From assembly GCF_001895205.1 (NCBI RefSeq), contig NZ_BDJF01000006.1, positions 135,581 through 199,580 on the forward strand: a stretch of DNA of 64,000 nt. Direction: 5' to 3'. This stretch comes from Vibrio injensis (GTDB lineage Bacteria; Pseudomonadota; Gammaproteobacteria; Enterobacterales; Vibrionaceae). Numbering within the stretch: the stretch's first letter is position 1; every line of letters starts with the position of its first letter. Positions 1-13,631 of the stretch are shown here, piece by piece. Under the pieces are notes generated by a model. It did no database searches. It was not told the DNA's origin and worked only from the letters and a program-made list of their open reading frames with translations. The position numbers were made by a program, and so were the translations under genes.

Positions 1-3674
<3,674 letters not shown>

Positions 3675-4042
3675 AAAAGGCTCAGCTCTGTGCTTTAAAA
3701 ATGAATATAACCTAAATAACTTAACAATGTAGGTAGACGGCAAGTGCGTGAATCTCCGTGAATATAAACCCAACTAAAACTGGCACAGCCTAACACCGCT
3801 GCAACGTTAAGTAAGATGGGCATACAACGATCTATTAAATATATCGGATTACCCCAGTAAAACTATAGGGACTAATACAAAAAATGTGCCTTACCTACAA
3901 TAATCGCAGGAATCTCACATAAATATCACGCTGACCTGCGCTGTTCTCTACAGCAAACCTTATTCTAAGCTACTTGAAGATACGAGTAGGGGCAAGCAGA
4001 CATCACGACTCACATTGTCATATGGCAAAGAAAACCAATAAA
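3675..4042 (-). other. hubP upstream region
   Basis: No gene is seen in this spacer between hubP and the glnS terminator. It must hold the hubP promoter and leader. I do not see an unambiguous -35/-10 pair or operator. Confidence 0.4.
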
Positions 4043-4069
4043 AAAGCCAACCTTACGTCGGTTGGCTTT
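4043..4069 (-). terminator. Rho-independent terminator of glnS
   Basis: A perfect 10-bp stem (AAAGCCAACC / GGTTGGCTTT) with a 7-nt loop is followed on the minus strand by a T run. It lies about 30 nt after the glnS stop codon. Confidence 0.85.
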
Positions 4070-4100
4070 AAGTGAATGCCAATGGGCAATCATAATCTGT

Positions 4101-5771
4101 TTATTCTTGGTCTATTTTTGCCCAAGTATCACGCAAACCAACCGTACGGTTAAAAACTAGCGAATCAGGTCGCGAGTCTTTGATATCTGCGCAGAAATAT
4201 CCCATACGTTCAAACTGATAACCAAATTCAGGCAGAGCATCCTTCAAGCTTGGTTCGACAAAACCATGCATGGTGATCAATGAGTCAGGGTTAATTGTTG
4301 CCGCAAAGTTATCCGCAGCGGCAGGATTTGCCACCGTAAATAGACGATCGTATAAACGGAATTGAGCAGGCAATGCTTTATCTGCTGAAACCCAGTGAAT
4401 CACCCCTTTGACTTTACGTCCATCGGCTGGATTTTTGCCTAGCGTGTCTGGATCATAAGTGCAGTAAATCGTCGTGATGTTACCTTGTTGATCTTTCTCA
4501 ACACGCTCAGCTTTAATGATATAAGCACCACGTAGGCGCACTTCTTTGCCTAAGACCAAACGCTTATACTTTTTGTTGCCTTCTTCACGGAAATCTTCAC
4601 GTTCAATCCAAATTTCACGCGTGAAAGACACTTCTCGCTCACCCATCTCTGGTTTATTCGGATGATTGGCGACCGTAAGCGGCTCAACACTATTTTCAGC
4701 AAAATTTTCAATGACAATTTTCACTGGATCAAGTACAGCCATAGCACGAGGTGCATTCTCATTGAGATCGTCACGGATACAAGACTCAAGAGAGCTAAAC
4801 TCAATCATATTATCTTGTTTAGTGACCCCAATGCGCTTACAGAACTCGCGAATAGAAGCAGGAGTAAAACCACGGCGTCGTAAGCCAGAAATGGTCGGCA
4901 TGCGTGGGTCATCCCACCCTTCGACCAGCTTTTCAACCACCAACTGATTGAGCTTACGTTTTGACATTACGGTGTATTCTAGATTTAGACGGCTGAATTC
5001 ATACTGCCTTGGGTGACAATCAATGGTGATGTTGTCTAATACCCAATCGTATAAACGGCGGTTGTCTTGAAATTCCAGAGTACACAATGAGTGAGTAATG
5101 CCTTCGAGCGCATCAGAGATACAGTGCGTGAAATCATACATCGGATAAATGCACCATTTATCGCCGGTTTGGTGATGTTCTGCAAAACGCACGCGATATA
5201 ACACTGGATCACGCATCACCATAAATGAAGACGCCATATCAATTTTTGCACGAAGACAAGCTTGGCCCTCAGCAAACTCACCAGCACGCATTTTTTCAAA
5301 TAAAGCCAGGTTTTCTTCAATCGGACGATCACGATATGGGCTATTTTTACCTGCTTGGGTCAATGTGCCACGGTATTCACGAATTTGCTCAGGTGTTAGC
5401 TCTTCAACATAAGCCAACCCTTTATTGATCAGTTCTACTGCGTACAAATACAGTTGGTCGAAGTAATCGGATGAATAACGAACATGACCAGACCACTCAA
5501 AGCCTAGCCAATTAACGTCTTTTTTAATGGATTCAACGTATTCAAGATCTTCTTTTTCTGGGTTGGTGTCATCAAAACGCAGATTACACTGGCCTTGATA
5601 GTCTTGGGCAATACCAAAATTCAGACAAATCGACTTCGCATGACCAATATGTAGATAACCGTTCGGTTCTGGCGGAAAACGAGTCTGTACGCTAGTGTGT
5701 TTACCATCCGCTAAATCTTTATCAATAATTTGGCGAATGAAATTCGATGGACGAGCCTCAGCTTCACTCAT
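4101..5771 (-). CDS. glnS: Glutaminyl-tRNA synthetase
   Basis: This class I aminoacyl-tRNA synthetase charges tRNA-Gln with glutamine in the cytoplasm. The protein has 556 residues, the usual enterobacterial/vibrio length. The HIGH signature is at residues 41-44 after the conserved PPEPNGYL segment, and the KMSKS-type loop appears as MSKR near residue 270. The C-terminal part is the anticodon-binding beta-barrel region. The gene is monocistronic: a terminator follows it and a spacer of over 300 bp precedes it. The ATG start gives the N-terminus typical of the family. Confidence 0.98.
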   Translation of the reverse strand: MSEAEARPSNFIRQIIDKDLADGKHTSVQTRFPPEPNGYLHIGHAKSICLNFGIAQDYQGQCNLRFDDTNPEKEDLEYVESIKKDVNWLGFEWSGHVRYSSDYFDQLYLYAVELINKGLAYVEELTPEQIREYRGTLTQAGKNSPYRDRPIEENLALFEKMRAGEFAEGQACLRAKIDMASSFMVMRDPVLYRVRFAEHHQTGDKWCIYPMYDFTHCISDALEGITHSLCTLEFQDNRRLYDWVLDNITIDCHPRQYEFSRLNLEYTVMSKRKLNQLVVEKLVEGWDDPRMPTISGLRRRGFTPASIREFCKRIGVTKQDNMIEFSSLESCIRDDLNENAPRAMAVLDPVKIVIENFAENSVEPLTVANHPNKPEMGEREVSFTREIWIEREDFREEGNKKYKRLVLGKEVRLRGAYIIKAERVEKDQQGNITTIYCTYDPDTLGKNPADGRKVKGVIHWVSADKALPAQFRLYDRLFTVANPAAADNFAATINPDSLITMHGFVEPSLKDALPEFGYQFERMGYFCADIKDSRPDSLVFNRTVGLRDTWAKIDQE

Positions 5772-6004
5772 CTATAGCACCTCAAAAATTTATTAGTATT
5801 GTCAGAAATGATTTTCTACGTTATGAGTTGGCGATCTCCAACTCAACATAGGCATTACCACCAATCATCCACAATTCCGCCCTATTTCACAATAAAAACT
5901 GCGGTTTTCAGACGAATATTTACCACAACTGGTGGTATAAGTGACCTAATCTATCGTTTTATACCCTAACGATGTCAATCAGGATCTTTTCGCAAGTAAA
6001 ACAA
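5772..6004 (-). promoter_or_regulatory. glnS upstream region with a small hairpin
   Basis: This spacer between nagE and glnS contains no gene and should hold the glnS promoter. An 8-bp perfect inverted repeat (TGAGTTGG / CCAACTCA, 6-nt loop) lies at 5824-5845, about 55 nt upstream of the glnS start and probably in the leader. It has no T tract, so it is not an ordinary terminator. Confidence 0.4.
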
Positions 6005-6028
6005 AAGCCTTCACTAATGTGAAGGCTT
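6005..6028 (-). terminator. Terminator of nagE
   Basis: A perfect 10-bp stem (AAGCCTTCAC / GTGAAGGCTT) with a 4-nt loop is followed on the minus strand by TTTG and TTTT. It lies 65-90 nt after the nagE stop. Confidence 0.75.
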
Positions 6029-6092
6029 GAGAATAATCACCAGCTATCGAGGCCGCTCACCGTAGTGTTCAGCTCGCTTCGCGATTGAGAGA

Positions 6093-7565
6093 TTATTGTT
6101 GTGATTTGGAATCTATTGATTTCATTTCACCAGCAATGATTTCCGCTAAAGGACCAAGAATGACTTGTAAATTATTGGTACCTAATTTAACCACACCCAT
6201 TGCACCTAATGCTTTTAACTGTTTCTCATCGATGATTGACATGTCTTTTACGGTTAAACGTAAACGAGTAATACAAGCATCAATATTCGATAAGTTTTCA
6301 TGGCCACCAAGTACTTCTAAGTACTGTTTTGCTAATTCAGAAGACTCTTGTGAACCTTTAACCGAGCTCACGGCTTCGTCATCATCTTCACGACCTGGCG
6401 TTTTTAAACCAAACTTCAAAATTACAGTACGGAAAACCACATAGTAGATAACAAAGAATACTAAACCTTGAACAATCAGCATGTACCACTGTACCGCCAA
6501 TGGGTTACGTGAAGACAGCACCATATCGACCAAACCAGCGGAGAAGCCAAAACCCGCTATCCACTGCATTGAAGCGGCGATAAAGACCGAAATACCCGTA
6601 AGCACAGCATGTAAAAGGTATAATAGCGGTGCAAGGAACATGAACGAGAATTCTAGCGGCTCTGTCACCCCGGTAAAGAAGGAAGCAAAACCTGCGGCAA
6701 TCATGATGCCCGCCACTTTTTCTTTATTTTTCGCAGTAGAGGTATGATAAATAGCCAACGCTGCACCGGGTAAACCGAACATCATGATCGGGAAGAAACC
6801 CGCTTGGTACATACCTGTTACGCCAGGAATAGCGACACCTTCAGCGATCGATTTTGCACCACCAAGGAAATTCGGAATATCATTAATACCTGCAACATCA
6901 AACCAAAACACAGAGTTAAGTGCATGGTGTAAACCCACAGGGATCAATAGACGGTTGAAAAATGCGTAGATACCAGCACCCGTTGCCCCCAAACCTTGGA
7001 TAGATTCGCCAAAAGAAACCAAACCACCGTAAACGGCAGGCCAAACGTACATTAGTACGAAGGCGATAAGGATACCAGCGAATGAGGTCAGTATCGGAAC
7101 TAAACGCTTACCAGAGAAAAAGGCGAGCGCTTTATGTAACTCAACCGTTGAATAACGATTATAGATTTCCGCTGAAATAATACCGACCAGAATGCCGACA
7201 AATTGGTTATTAATTTTGCCAAAAGCCGCAGGAACATCAGCAAGATCAATACCCTGAATCTGTGCTACTGACCCTGGTGAGAGTAGAGTTGTTACCACTA
7301 AGAAGCCCACAAAACCAGCCAATGCCGCTGAGCCATCTTTATCTTTTGACATCCCAAATGCGACACCAATTGCAAACAGTACCGACATGTTATCAATAAT
7401 GGCTGCGCCCGCTTTAATTAGGAATGCCGCGACGGCGGAGTTTGCACCCCAGCCCGTTGGGTCAATCCAGTAGCCAACACCCATCAAAATGGCTGCCGCA
7501 GGTAACGTTGCGACAGGCACCATCAGGGCCTTACCTACTTTTTGAAAATATCCAAGAATATTCAC
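6093..7565 (-). CDS. nagE: N-acetylglucosamine-specific PTS transporter, EIICB
   Basis: This inner-membrane permease takes up GlcNAc and phosphorylates it to GlcNAc-6-P. The first 370 or so residues form the multi-spanning EIIC domain. A charged linker follows, then an EIIB domain whose phosphorylated Cys sits in NIDACITRLRL. The protein ends at 490 residues, whereas E. coli NagE carries a further IIA domain. It must therefore receive phosphate from a separate IIA, most plausibly Crr (IIA-Glc), encoded at 37292-37801 in this window. It is divergent from nagAC, as expected for a NagC-controlled regulon. Confidence 0.95.
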   Translation of the reverse strand: MNILGYFQKVGKALMVPVATLPAAAILMGVGYWIDPTGWGANSAVAAFLIKAGAAIIDNMSVLFAIGVAFGMSKDKDGSAALAGFVGFLVVTTLLSPGSVAQIQGIDLADVPAAFGKINNQFVGILVGIISAEIYNRYSTVELHKALAFFSGKRLVPILTSFAGILIAFVLMYVWPAVYGGLVSFGESIQGLGATGAGIYAFFNRLLIPVGLHHALNSVFWFDVAGINDIPNFLGGAKSIAEGVAIPGVTGMYQAGFFPIMMFGLPGAALAIYHTSTAKNKEKVAGIMIAAGFASFFTGVTEPLEFSFMFLAPLLYLLHAVLTGISVFIAASMQWIAGFGFSAGLVDMVLSSRNPLAVQWYMLIVQGLVFFVIYYVVFRTVILKFGLKTPGREDDDEAVSSVKGSQESSELAKQYLEVLGGHENLSNIDACITRLRLTVKDMSIIDEKQLKALGAMGVVKLGTNNLQVILGPLAEIIAGEMKSIDSKSQQ

Positions 7566-8104
7566 CTTAAGTTCCCCCTATAGGATTTTTGTATATGTTG
7601 AGCTACTTATTTTGATCGCCCAATTTAGTCACTGTCAGTGTATGCCATTAATTTTGCTCCGCAAATTAAAACCTTATCAATTGTGATCATAATCACCAGA
7701 AATAAGCGAAATAAAGTAATTTTGCTAGCAGGATCATAAAACTTATTTTACAATATAAAAAAACAAAGCTTTGTCGCTATCCTTAACCTGAAAGATAGCT
7801 TATAAAGGATAGGTAATGAGCGAACTCAGCAACCAATCCAGTAATGATTCCTTTGTATAACAAAGTTTTTAAAAACTTATTTTTGTTTACGATATTTATA
7901 AGTACACGATGGATAGATATTTCGCGAACTAATTGAAGTTGAGATACTCGACCGACTATAGGAAGAGACTAGCCAGAAAAACGCTTCATCTATTGGCTGG
8001 CCTAACATTAGTTGTCATCGCTCTGAGTAACAGTACACTGGCTTCAAATCGTAAGAGTATCAACACCATGAATACTCCCCCGATAGATTAAGGATTAACT
8101 GATT
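7566..8104. promoter_or_regulatory. nagE-nagA divergent control region
   Basis: This 539-bp spacer separates nagE from nagAC. A good CRP-type site (TGTGATCATAATCACC) lies at 7682-7697. Two perfect palindromes follow: ACAAAGCTTTGT at 7763-7774 and AAGTTTTTAAAAACTT at 7863-7878. CTATCCTT (7776 on) and AAGGATAG (7804 on) form a further inverted repeat. CRP and NagC control of both genes is expected from other bacteria. Which palindrome, if any, binds NagC cannot be decided by eye. Confidence 0.6.
7933..8091 (+). CDS. Possible small signal-peptide-like ORF upstream of nagA
   Basis: This frame has no ATG near its start; it opens with TTG codons at 7933 and 7939, right after an in-frame TAA, and ends at 8091, 13 bp before the nagA ATG. 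It would encode about 50-52 residues: a basic N-terminus (RYSTDYRKRLARK), a hydrophobic segment (LLAGLTLVVIAL), an STLA cleavage-like site, and a short polar tail. That layout resembles a secreted or membrane peptide. No convincing ribosome-binding site precedes either TTG, so it may be chance. I recognise no family. Confidence 0.25.
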   Translation: MKLRYSTDYRKRLARKTLHLLAGLTLVVIALSNSTLASNRKSINTMNTPPID

Positions 8105-9241
8105 ATGTATGCGCTCACAAACTGCAAAATCTACACTGGTAGTGATAAGTTAACTGATCATGCCGTTATCGTGGATAACGATCTTATTCAAGCTATTTGC
8201 CCAACAAGTCAACTTCCTTCATCGATACGTCATATAGATCTTAATGGTGCCAATCTCTGCCCTGGGTTTATTGATTTACAACTGAATGGTTGTGGTGGTG
8301 TGATGTTTAATGACCAAATCACGGCGGATACTATCCAAATAATGCATCAAGCGAACCTAAAGTCGGGTTGTACTAGTTTTCTCCCAACACTCATCACCTC
8401 GTCAGATAACGATATTCAACAAGCCATCCGCGCACAACGTGAGTACCAAAATAAATACCCACACCAATCCCTTGGTCTGCATTTAGAAGGGCCTTATTTG
8501 AATGTGATGAAAAAAGGCATTCATAGCGTTGACTTCATTCGTCAGTCAGATCAAGCGATGATCGACGTCATTTGTCAAAATAGCGATGTCGTAACTAAGG
8601 TCACTTTAGCACCAGAAAATAATGACTTGAAGCATGTTGAGCAACTTGTTGACGCAGGCATTATCGTATCTATCGGTCACAGTAATGCCACTTATGCAGA
8701 AGCGCGTAAAAGCTTCGCTGCTGGTATCTCCTTCGCAACTCATCTTTTTAATGCCATGACACCGATGGCTGGTCGAGAACCGGGTGTAGTGGGCGCTATT
8801 TATGATACTCCTGAGGTTTACACAGGAGTTATCGCTGATGGTTTTCATGTTGACTACGCTAACATCCGAATTGCTCACAAAATAAAAGGCGATAAGCTCG
8901 TATTAGTGACCGATGCCACAGCTCCTGCAGGTGCTGAAATGGATTACTTTATTTTTGTCGGTAAGAAAGTATATTACCGAGACGGCAAGTGTGTCGATGA
9001 ACACGGTACACTTGGCGGCTCAGCCCTAACGATGATTGAAGCAGTCCAGAATACGGTTGAGCATGTCGGTATCGCTTTAGATGAAGCATTGCGGATGGCC
9101 AGCTTATACCCAGCTAAAGCCATCGGTGTTGATAATAAGTTAGGTCGTATTAAACCCGGCTATATTGCCAACCTGACCATTTTCGACCGCGACTTCAATG
9201 TAAAAGCGACAGTAGTGAATGGACAATACGAGCAAAAATAA
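8105..9241 (+). CDS. nagA: N-acetylglucosamine-6-phosphate deacetylase
   Basis: This cytosolic amidohydrolase converts GlcNAc-6-P to GlcN-6-P and acetate, the step after NagE uptake. It has 378 residues. Metal and substrate motifs are visible in order: HLEGPYL, GHSNATY, THLFNAM and the catalytic Asp in TDATAPAG. The C-terminal segment with [10 protein letters not shown] closes the small beta domain of the amidohydrolase fold. It sits 2 bp upstream of nagC, so the two form an operon. There is no nagB beside it in this window. Confidence 0.96.
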   Translation: MYALTNCKIYTGSDKLTDHAVIVDNDLIQAICPTSQLPSSIRHIDLNGANLCPGFIDLQLNGCGGVMFNDQITADTIQIMHQANLKSGCTSFLPTLITSSDNDIQQAIRAQREYQNKYPHQSLGLHLEGPYLNVMKKGIHSVDFIRQSDQAMIDVICQNSDVVTKVTLAPENNDLKHVEQLVDAGIIVSIGHSNATYAEARKSFAAGISFATHLFNAMTPMAGREPGVVGAIYDTPEVYTGVIADGFHVDYANIRIAHKIKGDKLVLVTDATAPAGAEMDYFIFVGKKVYYRDGKCVDEHGTLGGSALTMIEAVQNTVEHVGIALDEALRMASLYPAKAIGVDNKLGRIKPGYIANLTIFDRDFNVKATVVNGQYEQK

Positions 9242-9243
9242 TC

Positions 9244-10458
9244 ATGAATGGCGGACAAATAGGTAATGTAGATCTCGTTAAACAGCTCAATAGCGCAGCT
9301 GTTTATCGCTTAATCGACCAACAGGGGCCAATTTCGCGCATCCAAGTTGCCGATGTCAGTCAACTTGCACCAGCAAGCGTGACAAAAATAACCCGCCAAC
9401 TCCTTGAAAGAGGATTAATTAAAGAAGTCGCACAACAGGCCTCTACTGGTGGACGTCGTGCGATCTCTTTGACCACAGAAGTCGAACCATTCCATTCTAT
9501 CGCCGTCAGATTAGGTCGCGATTATATTCAGTTGGGTCTATACAATTTGGGTGGGCAGGAACTGGCTTGCTCTTCCTATGAGTTCCATTATGCTCATCAA
9601 CCTCAGCTAATCGAAGGCTTAATTCATCATTTAAAAGCCTTTCTTGCTCAACAACAAAGTAATATTAAACAATTAATTGCGATTGGTATTGCTTTACCCG
9701 GTCTCGTCAATCCTGAGCTCGGGGTTGTTGAATATATGCCCAATATTGATATTGATGCGCTTGGGCTTGGGGATATTATTCGAGATCACTTTCATGTTGA
9801 GTGCTTTGTCGGTAATGATGTGCGTGGCATGGCGCTGGCTGAACACTACTTTGGCGCGAGCCAAGATTGTCAGGATTCGATTCTAGTCAGCGTGCATCGC
9901 GGAACAGGAGCTGGCATCATTGTTAATGGGCAGGTTTTTCTAGGGACCAACCGTAACGTTGGCGAAATCGGTCATATCCAAATTGATCCCCTTGGTGAAC
10001 AGTGTCAATGCGGTAATTTCGGTTGTTTAGAAACCGTCGCCAGTAATCCAGCCATCGTCGCTCGTGTCAAGAAACGGCTTGCTCAAGGTTATAAATCAAG
10101 TTTATCTGATCTGCCTAAAGTAACCATTGACGATATCTGTCAACACGCTTTGCAAGATGATGAGCTAGCGAAGCAAGCCCTAGTGCAAGTCGGTAATCAA
10201 CTTGGCAAAGCCATCGCCATGACGATTAACTTATTTAACCCTCAAAAAGTCATCATTGCAGGTGATATTACTGCGGCACAAGAGGTTATTTTTCCGGCTA
10301 TTCTACGTAATGTTGAAAATCAGTCGTTACAGGCTTTTCATCGTCAATTACCTATTGTGGCGTCAACGATTGACAAGCGACCTACGATTGGGGCTTTTGC
10401 TATGATAAAACGAGCCATGCTCAATGGTGTTTTACTCCAGAAATTACTTGAAGACTAA
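9244..10458 (+). CDS. nagC: ROK-family transcriptional repressor NagC
   Basis: The protein has 404 residues: an N-terminal winged helix-turn-helix (about residues 15-75, with SPASVTKIT-type recognition helix) and a ROK sugar-binding domain. The ROK zinc motif CQCGNFGCLE and the GTGAGI and GEIGH segments are present. In other gammaproteobacteria NagC binds GlcNAc-6-P and releases the nag genes. It follows nagA after 2 bp, and nagE, its likely target, is just across the divergent control region. Confidence 0.93.
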   Translation: MNGGQIGNVDLVKQLNSAAVYRLIDQQGPISRIQVADVSQLAPASVTKITRQLLERGLIKEVAQQASTGGRRAISLTTEVEPFHSIAVRLGRDYIQLGLYNLGGQELACSSYEFHYAHQPQLIEGLIHHLKAFLAQQQSNIKQLIAIGIALPGLVNPELGVVEYMPNIDIDALGLGDIIRDHFHVECFVGNDVRGMALAEHYFGASQDCQDSILVSVHRGTGAGIIVNGQVFLGTNRNVGEIGHIQIDPLGEQCQCGNFGCLETVASNPAIVARVKKRLAQGYKSSLSDLPKVTIDDICQHALQDDELAKQALVQVGNQLGKAIAMTINLFNPQKVIIAGDITAAQEVIFPAILRNVENQSLQAFHRQLPIVASTIDKRPTIGAFAMIKRAMLNGVLLQKLLED

Positions 10459-10762
10459 ACATCGTTTTAGCCTCCAACTCATCAAGTAACACCTATAAAA
10501 TCAATGATTCACCTTATTTTCCCCATGAACGTTATCATTAGCGCTATTGGGGAGTTCCCCTTTCCAGTTAGCCTCTCCATCATCTAAACTGCTGTTTTAT
10601 TCGACACAAATTAGACCTCATTCACCTAAAAGCCATTTAAATTAGATAAAATTCATCTTAAGAACCAATAATTAAACTTTTAAAGAAAGAAGTATTGCCT
10701 TTTTTAACCAAAATGGCAGATTGAAGTCATCTGATTAAACATCATCTAATTAAGGAAGCGGT
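10459..10762. other. nagC-asnB spacer
   Basis: No gene is seen. GGGGAGTTCCCC at 10549-10560 is a perfect short palindrome and may be a weak end signal for nagC. The rest is AT-rich and should contain the asnB promoter, which I cannot place with certainty. The asnB ribosome-binding site AAGGAAG is clear near its start. Confidence 0.35.
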
Positions 10763-12427
10763 ATGTGTTCTATCTTTGGTATCTTAGACATTAAAAGTGA
10801 CGCCAGTGCATTACGGACAATTGCCTTAGAAATGTCTAAAAAGCTACGTCACCGTGGCCCCGATTGGTCTGGTATTTACACTTCTGAACGCGCTATTCTT
10901 GCTCATGAGCGCTTGGCGATTGTTGGTCTCAATAGTGGTGCTCAGCCACTGTATAGCCCTGATAAAAAACTTATTCTTGCTGTTAATGGGGAAATTTATA
11001 ACCACAAAGAGATTCGTGCCCGTTATCAAGACAAATACGACTTTCAAACCGATTCCGATTGTGAAGTCATTTTGGCTCTCTACCAAGACAAAGGTGCTGA
11101 ATTGCTCGAAGAGCTCAATGGTATTTTTGCTTTTGCTCTTTATGACCAAGAAAAGGATCAATTCCTAATTGGCCGCGACCATATTGGGATCATCCCGCTC
11201 TATCAAGGTCACGATGAGCATGGCAACTACTATGTCGCCTCAGAAATGAAAGCATTGGTGCCAGTTTGTAAATCGATCAGTGAATTCCCTCCAGGCAGCT
11301 ACTTTAGCTCAACCGATCCGGAGCCTCATCGTTATTACTTACGTGACTGGACTGAGTACCATGCTGTAAAAGATAACTTATCGAGTAAAGAAGAACTCAC
11401 CGAAGCATTAGAAGCGGCGGTCAAACGCCAGTTAATGACCGATGTACCTTATGGCGTGTTATTATCTGGGGGATTAGATTCTTCTATTACTTCGGCAATC
11501 GCCAAACGTTACGCCGCAATGCGTATTGAAGATGATGAACAATCAGCCGCGTGGTGGCCTCAACTACACTCGTTTGCCATTGGTCTAGAAGGCGCACCTG
11601 ATTTAAAAGCCGCTCGTGAAGTAGCTGAAAAAATCGGCACAATACATCATGAAATGACCTATACCATTCAAGAAGGACTGGATGCCATTCGTGATGTGAT
11701 TTATCACATTGAAACTTACGACGTGACAACCATTCGCGCTTCAACACCGATGTTTTTACTCGGACGAAAAATTAAAGCGATGGGTATAAAAATGGTGCTA
11801 TCGGGTGAAGGCGCTGACGAAATATTTGGTGGGTATCTTTACTTTCATAAAGCGCCGAATGCGCAAGAGTTTCATGAAGAAACCGTCCGTAAGCTACTCG
11901 CATTAAACCTGTTTGATTGTGCTCGAGCGAATAAATCACTCGCGGCGTGGGGGGTTGAAGGGCGTGTACCGTTCTTGGATAAAGAGTTTATTGATGTCGC
12001 CATGCGTCTCAACCCAGCCGACAAAATGTGTGGTAATGGTAAGATGGAAAAACACATCTTACGCGAATGCTTTCAAGACTATTTACCAGATTCGATTGCT
12101 TGGCGTCAAAAAGAGCAATTTTCCGATGGCGTCGGCTATAACTGGATAGACACCTTGAAATCAACCGCAGAAGCGAAAGTTAGCGATCAACAGATGGCAA
12201 CGGCTAAATTCCGTTTCCCGTACAATACACCAACAACCAAAGAAGGTTATGTGTATCGAGAAATCTTTGAAGAGCTGTTCCCATTAGAGTCTGCAGCACG
12301 CTGTGTACCTGGTGGTCCATCCGTCGCCTGCTCCTCTGCCAAGGCCGTAGAATGGGATGAGTCTTTCAAAAACTGTATTGACCCTTCAGGTCGAGCAGTA
12401 AAAGCCGTACACAATGAAGCTTATTAA
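10763..12427 (+). CDS. asnB: Asparagine synthase B (glutamine-hydrolysing)
   Basis: This enzyme makes asparagine from aspartate, ATP and glutamine. Cys2, directly after the initiator Met, is the N-terminal nucleophile of the class II glutaminase domain (about residues 1-190). The synthetase domain follows, with the ATP pyrophosphatase loop LSGGLDSS. At 554 residues it matches E. coli AsnB exactly in length. A clear AAGGAAG ribosome-binding site precedes the ATG and a terminator follows the gene, so it is a single-gene unit. Confidence 0.97.
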   Translation: MCSIFGILDIKSDASALRTIALEMSKKLRHRGPDWSGIYTSERAILAHERLAIVGLNSGAQPLYSPDKKLILAVNGEIYNHKEIRARYQDKYDFQTDSDCEVILALYQDKGAELLEELNGIFAFALYDQEKDQFLIGRDHIGIIPLYQGHDEHGNYYVASEMKALVPVCKSISEFPPGSYFSSTDPEPHRYYLRDWTEYHAVKDNLSSKEELTEALEAAVKRQLMTDVPYGVLLSGGLDSSITSAIAKRYAAMRIEDDEQSAAWWPQLHSFAIGLEGAPDLKAAREVAEKIGTIHHEMTYTIQEGLDAIRDVIYHIETYDVTTIRASTPMFLLGRKIKAMGIKMVLSGEGADEIFGGYLYFHKAPNAQEFHEETVRKLLALNLFDCARANKSLAAWGVEGRVPFLDKEFIDVAMRLNPADKMCGNGKMEKHILRECFQDYLPDSIAWRQKEQFSDGVGYNWIDTLKSTAEAKVSDQQMATAKFRFPYNTPTTKEGYVYREIFEELFPLESAARCVPGGPSVACSSAKAVEWDESFKNCIDPSGRAVKAVHNEAY

Positions 12428-12445
12428 TTAAATAGCCCATTAGCT

Positions 12446-12472
12446 ATCAAGGCGCATTAATCGCGCCTTGAT
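12446..12472 (+). terminator. Terminator of asnB
   Basis: A perfect 10-bp stem (ATCAAGGCGC / GCGCCTTGAT) with a 7-nt loop is followed by GGTTTATTT. It lies 19 nt after the asnB stop. The T tract is modest. Confidence 0.7.
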
Positions 12473-12539
12473 GGTTTATTTCATCCTATAAAATCATCGT
12501 AGAGAAATAAACTTAGATGCTTATTTCTCTCTGTAGCAT

Positions 12540-13031
12540 TTACAAATCCAAATCTTTATTATCAATACTAATGACTACTGGTTGATTAATCATCTGCACT
12601 AACATCATTGAGCGTGCCTCACCGTCCGGCTCTTGATATAAAGCACGAATACCACAAAACTGACCACCTTTGACTTCAATTTCCTGCCCGACTTCTGGTA
12701 ATCCAAGTTGCTCACGATGTGGCAAATAATCCAATTTTTTTAGCTCTGCTACTAACGCTTCTGATAACTCTTTGGGCTCTGGACCAAAACGTACAAAATC
12801 AACGACACCACGTGTTGAACGAACCGTCGTAAAAGTCGGCCCTTGCTTATAATCAAAACATACAAAAATATAAGAAGGGAAAACAGGCTCTTGTACTTTT
12901 TTTCTTTTACCGCGGAGAATCTTCTCAACTTCCATTTGCGGGTAAAAACACTCAACCCCTTGATTCTCAAGATGGCATTTCGCCCTTGCTTGTTCGCCTC
13001 GCTTACAATAAAGCAGATACCAACCTTTCAT
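12540..13031 (-). CDS. rfaH: Transcription antitermination factor RfaH
   Basis: This NusG-family protein of 163 residues joins RNA polymerase at ops sites and allows full transcription of long envelope operons such as LPS and capsule. The NGN domain spans about residues 1-100 (starting KGWYLLYCKRGEQ, with FPSYIFV) and a small C-terminal KOW-like domain follows. The start at RGEQ-type spacing matches the family. It is monocistronic with a long AT-rich upstream region. Target operons are not in this window. Confidence 0.95.
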   Translation of the reverse strand: MKGWYLLYCKRGEQARAKCHLENQGVECFYPQMEVEKILRGKRKKVQEPVFPSYIFVCFDYKQGPTFTTVRSTRGVVDFVRFGPEPKELSEALVAELKKLDYLPHREQLGLPEVGQEIEVKGGQFCGIRALYQEPDGEARSMMLVQMINQPVVISIDNKDLDL

Positions 13032-13631
13032 AACCTTAGCCAGCCTTCTAATTATTCTTTATTTGCGCCACTTATGTATTGGGCATGAGAGAAAGTATAC
13101 CTAAACAGCTGGAAGTGGGAAGCAAAGAAATACGCCGCTCGACAAGTGGTGCCCGATATTAACATTAATCATACATTATCCAGTTGTTTGATAAGGAGAA
13201 TCATTGATCAAGCGATCCTGAACAACAAGTGACAACAATAGTTAAAGCAATCACTCATCGACCTTGAAAATAAAACCAAATATGAAAACTTAGTTTTCAC
13301 TTAACATCAGCATCAAGAAAAGTTAAAAATATTTTATTTTTCAAAATATTACATTTTTAGTGGTTTCTTAGTTTTCATTTACTGTATTGCAGCACTATAC
13401 ACTTATCGGTATACGTATCTCACAATGAAACAAATTATTACTAAGTTTATAACCCACACGACTTGATGTTTTTCGTCAATCAGTAGCTACCTCTGTTGAT
13501 ACCAACGTCAAGCGTGATTCGGGAATAATAACAACTAGATTAATAATCTCTGCACTACCGACATTTCGAATACGATTAACGAATCGTCATGGCGGTAAGA
13601 TAAACAGAGATACACTTACAGGAAGAGCAGT
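13032..13631. other. rfaH / peptide transporter divergent spacer
   Basis: No supported gene lies in these 600 bp. The region is AT-rich and must hold two divergent promoters. Visible structures are an inverted repeat AATATTTT / AAAATATT at 13328-13350 and a hairpin ACGATT / AATCGT at 13572-13587. The hairpin sits immediately upstream of GGCGGTAAGAT (13591 on), which partly resembles an RfaH ops element. Confidence 0.4.

Noticed and set aside
7816-7860. 14-codon ORF (ATG at 7816) with an AGGATAGG upstream
   Set aside because: It is too short and polar to judge and lies within the nagE-nagA operator region. I see no independent support.
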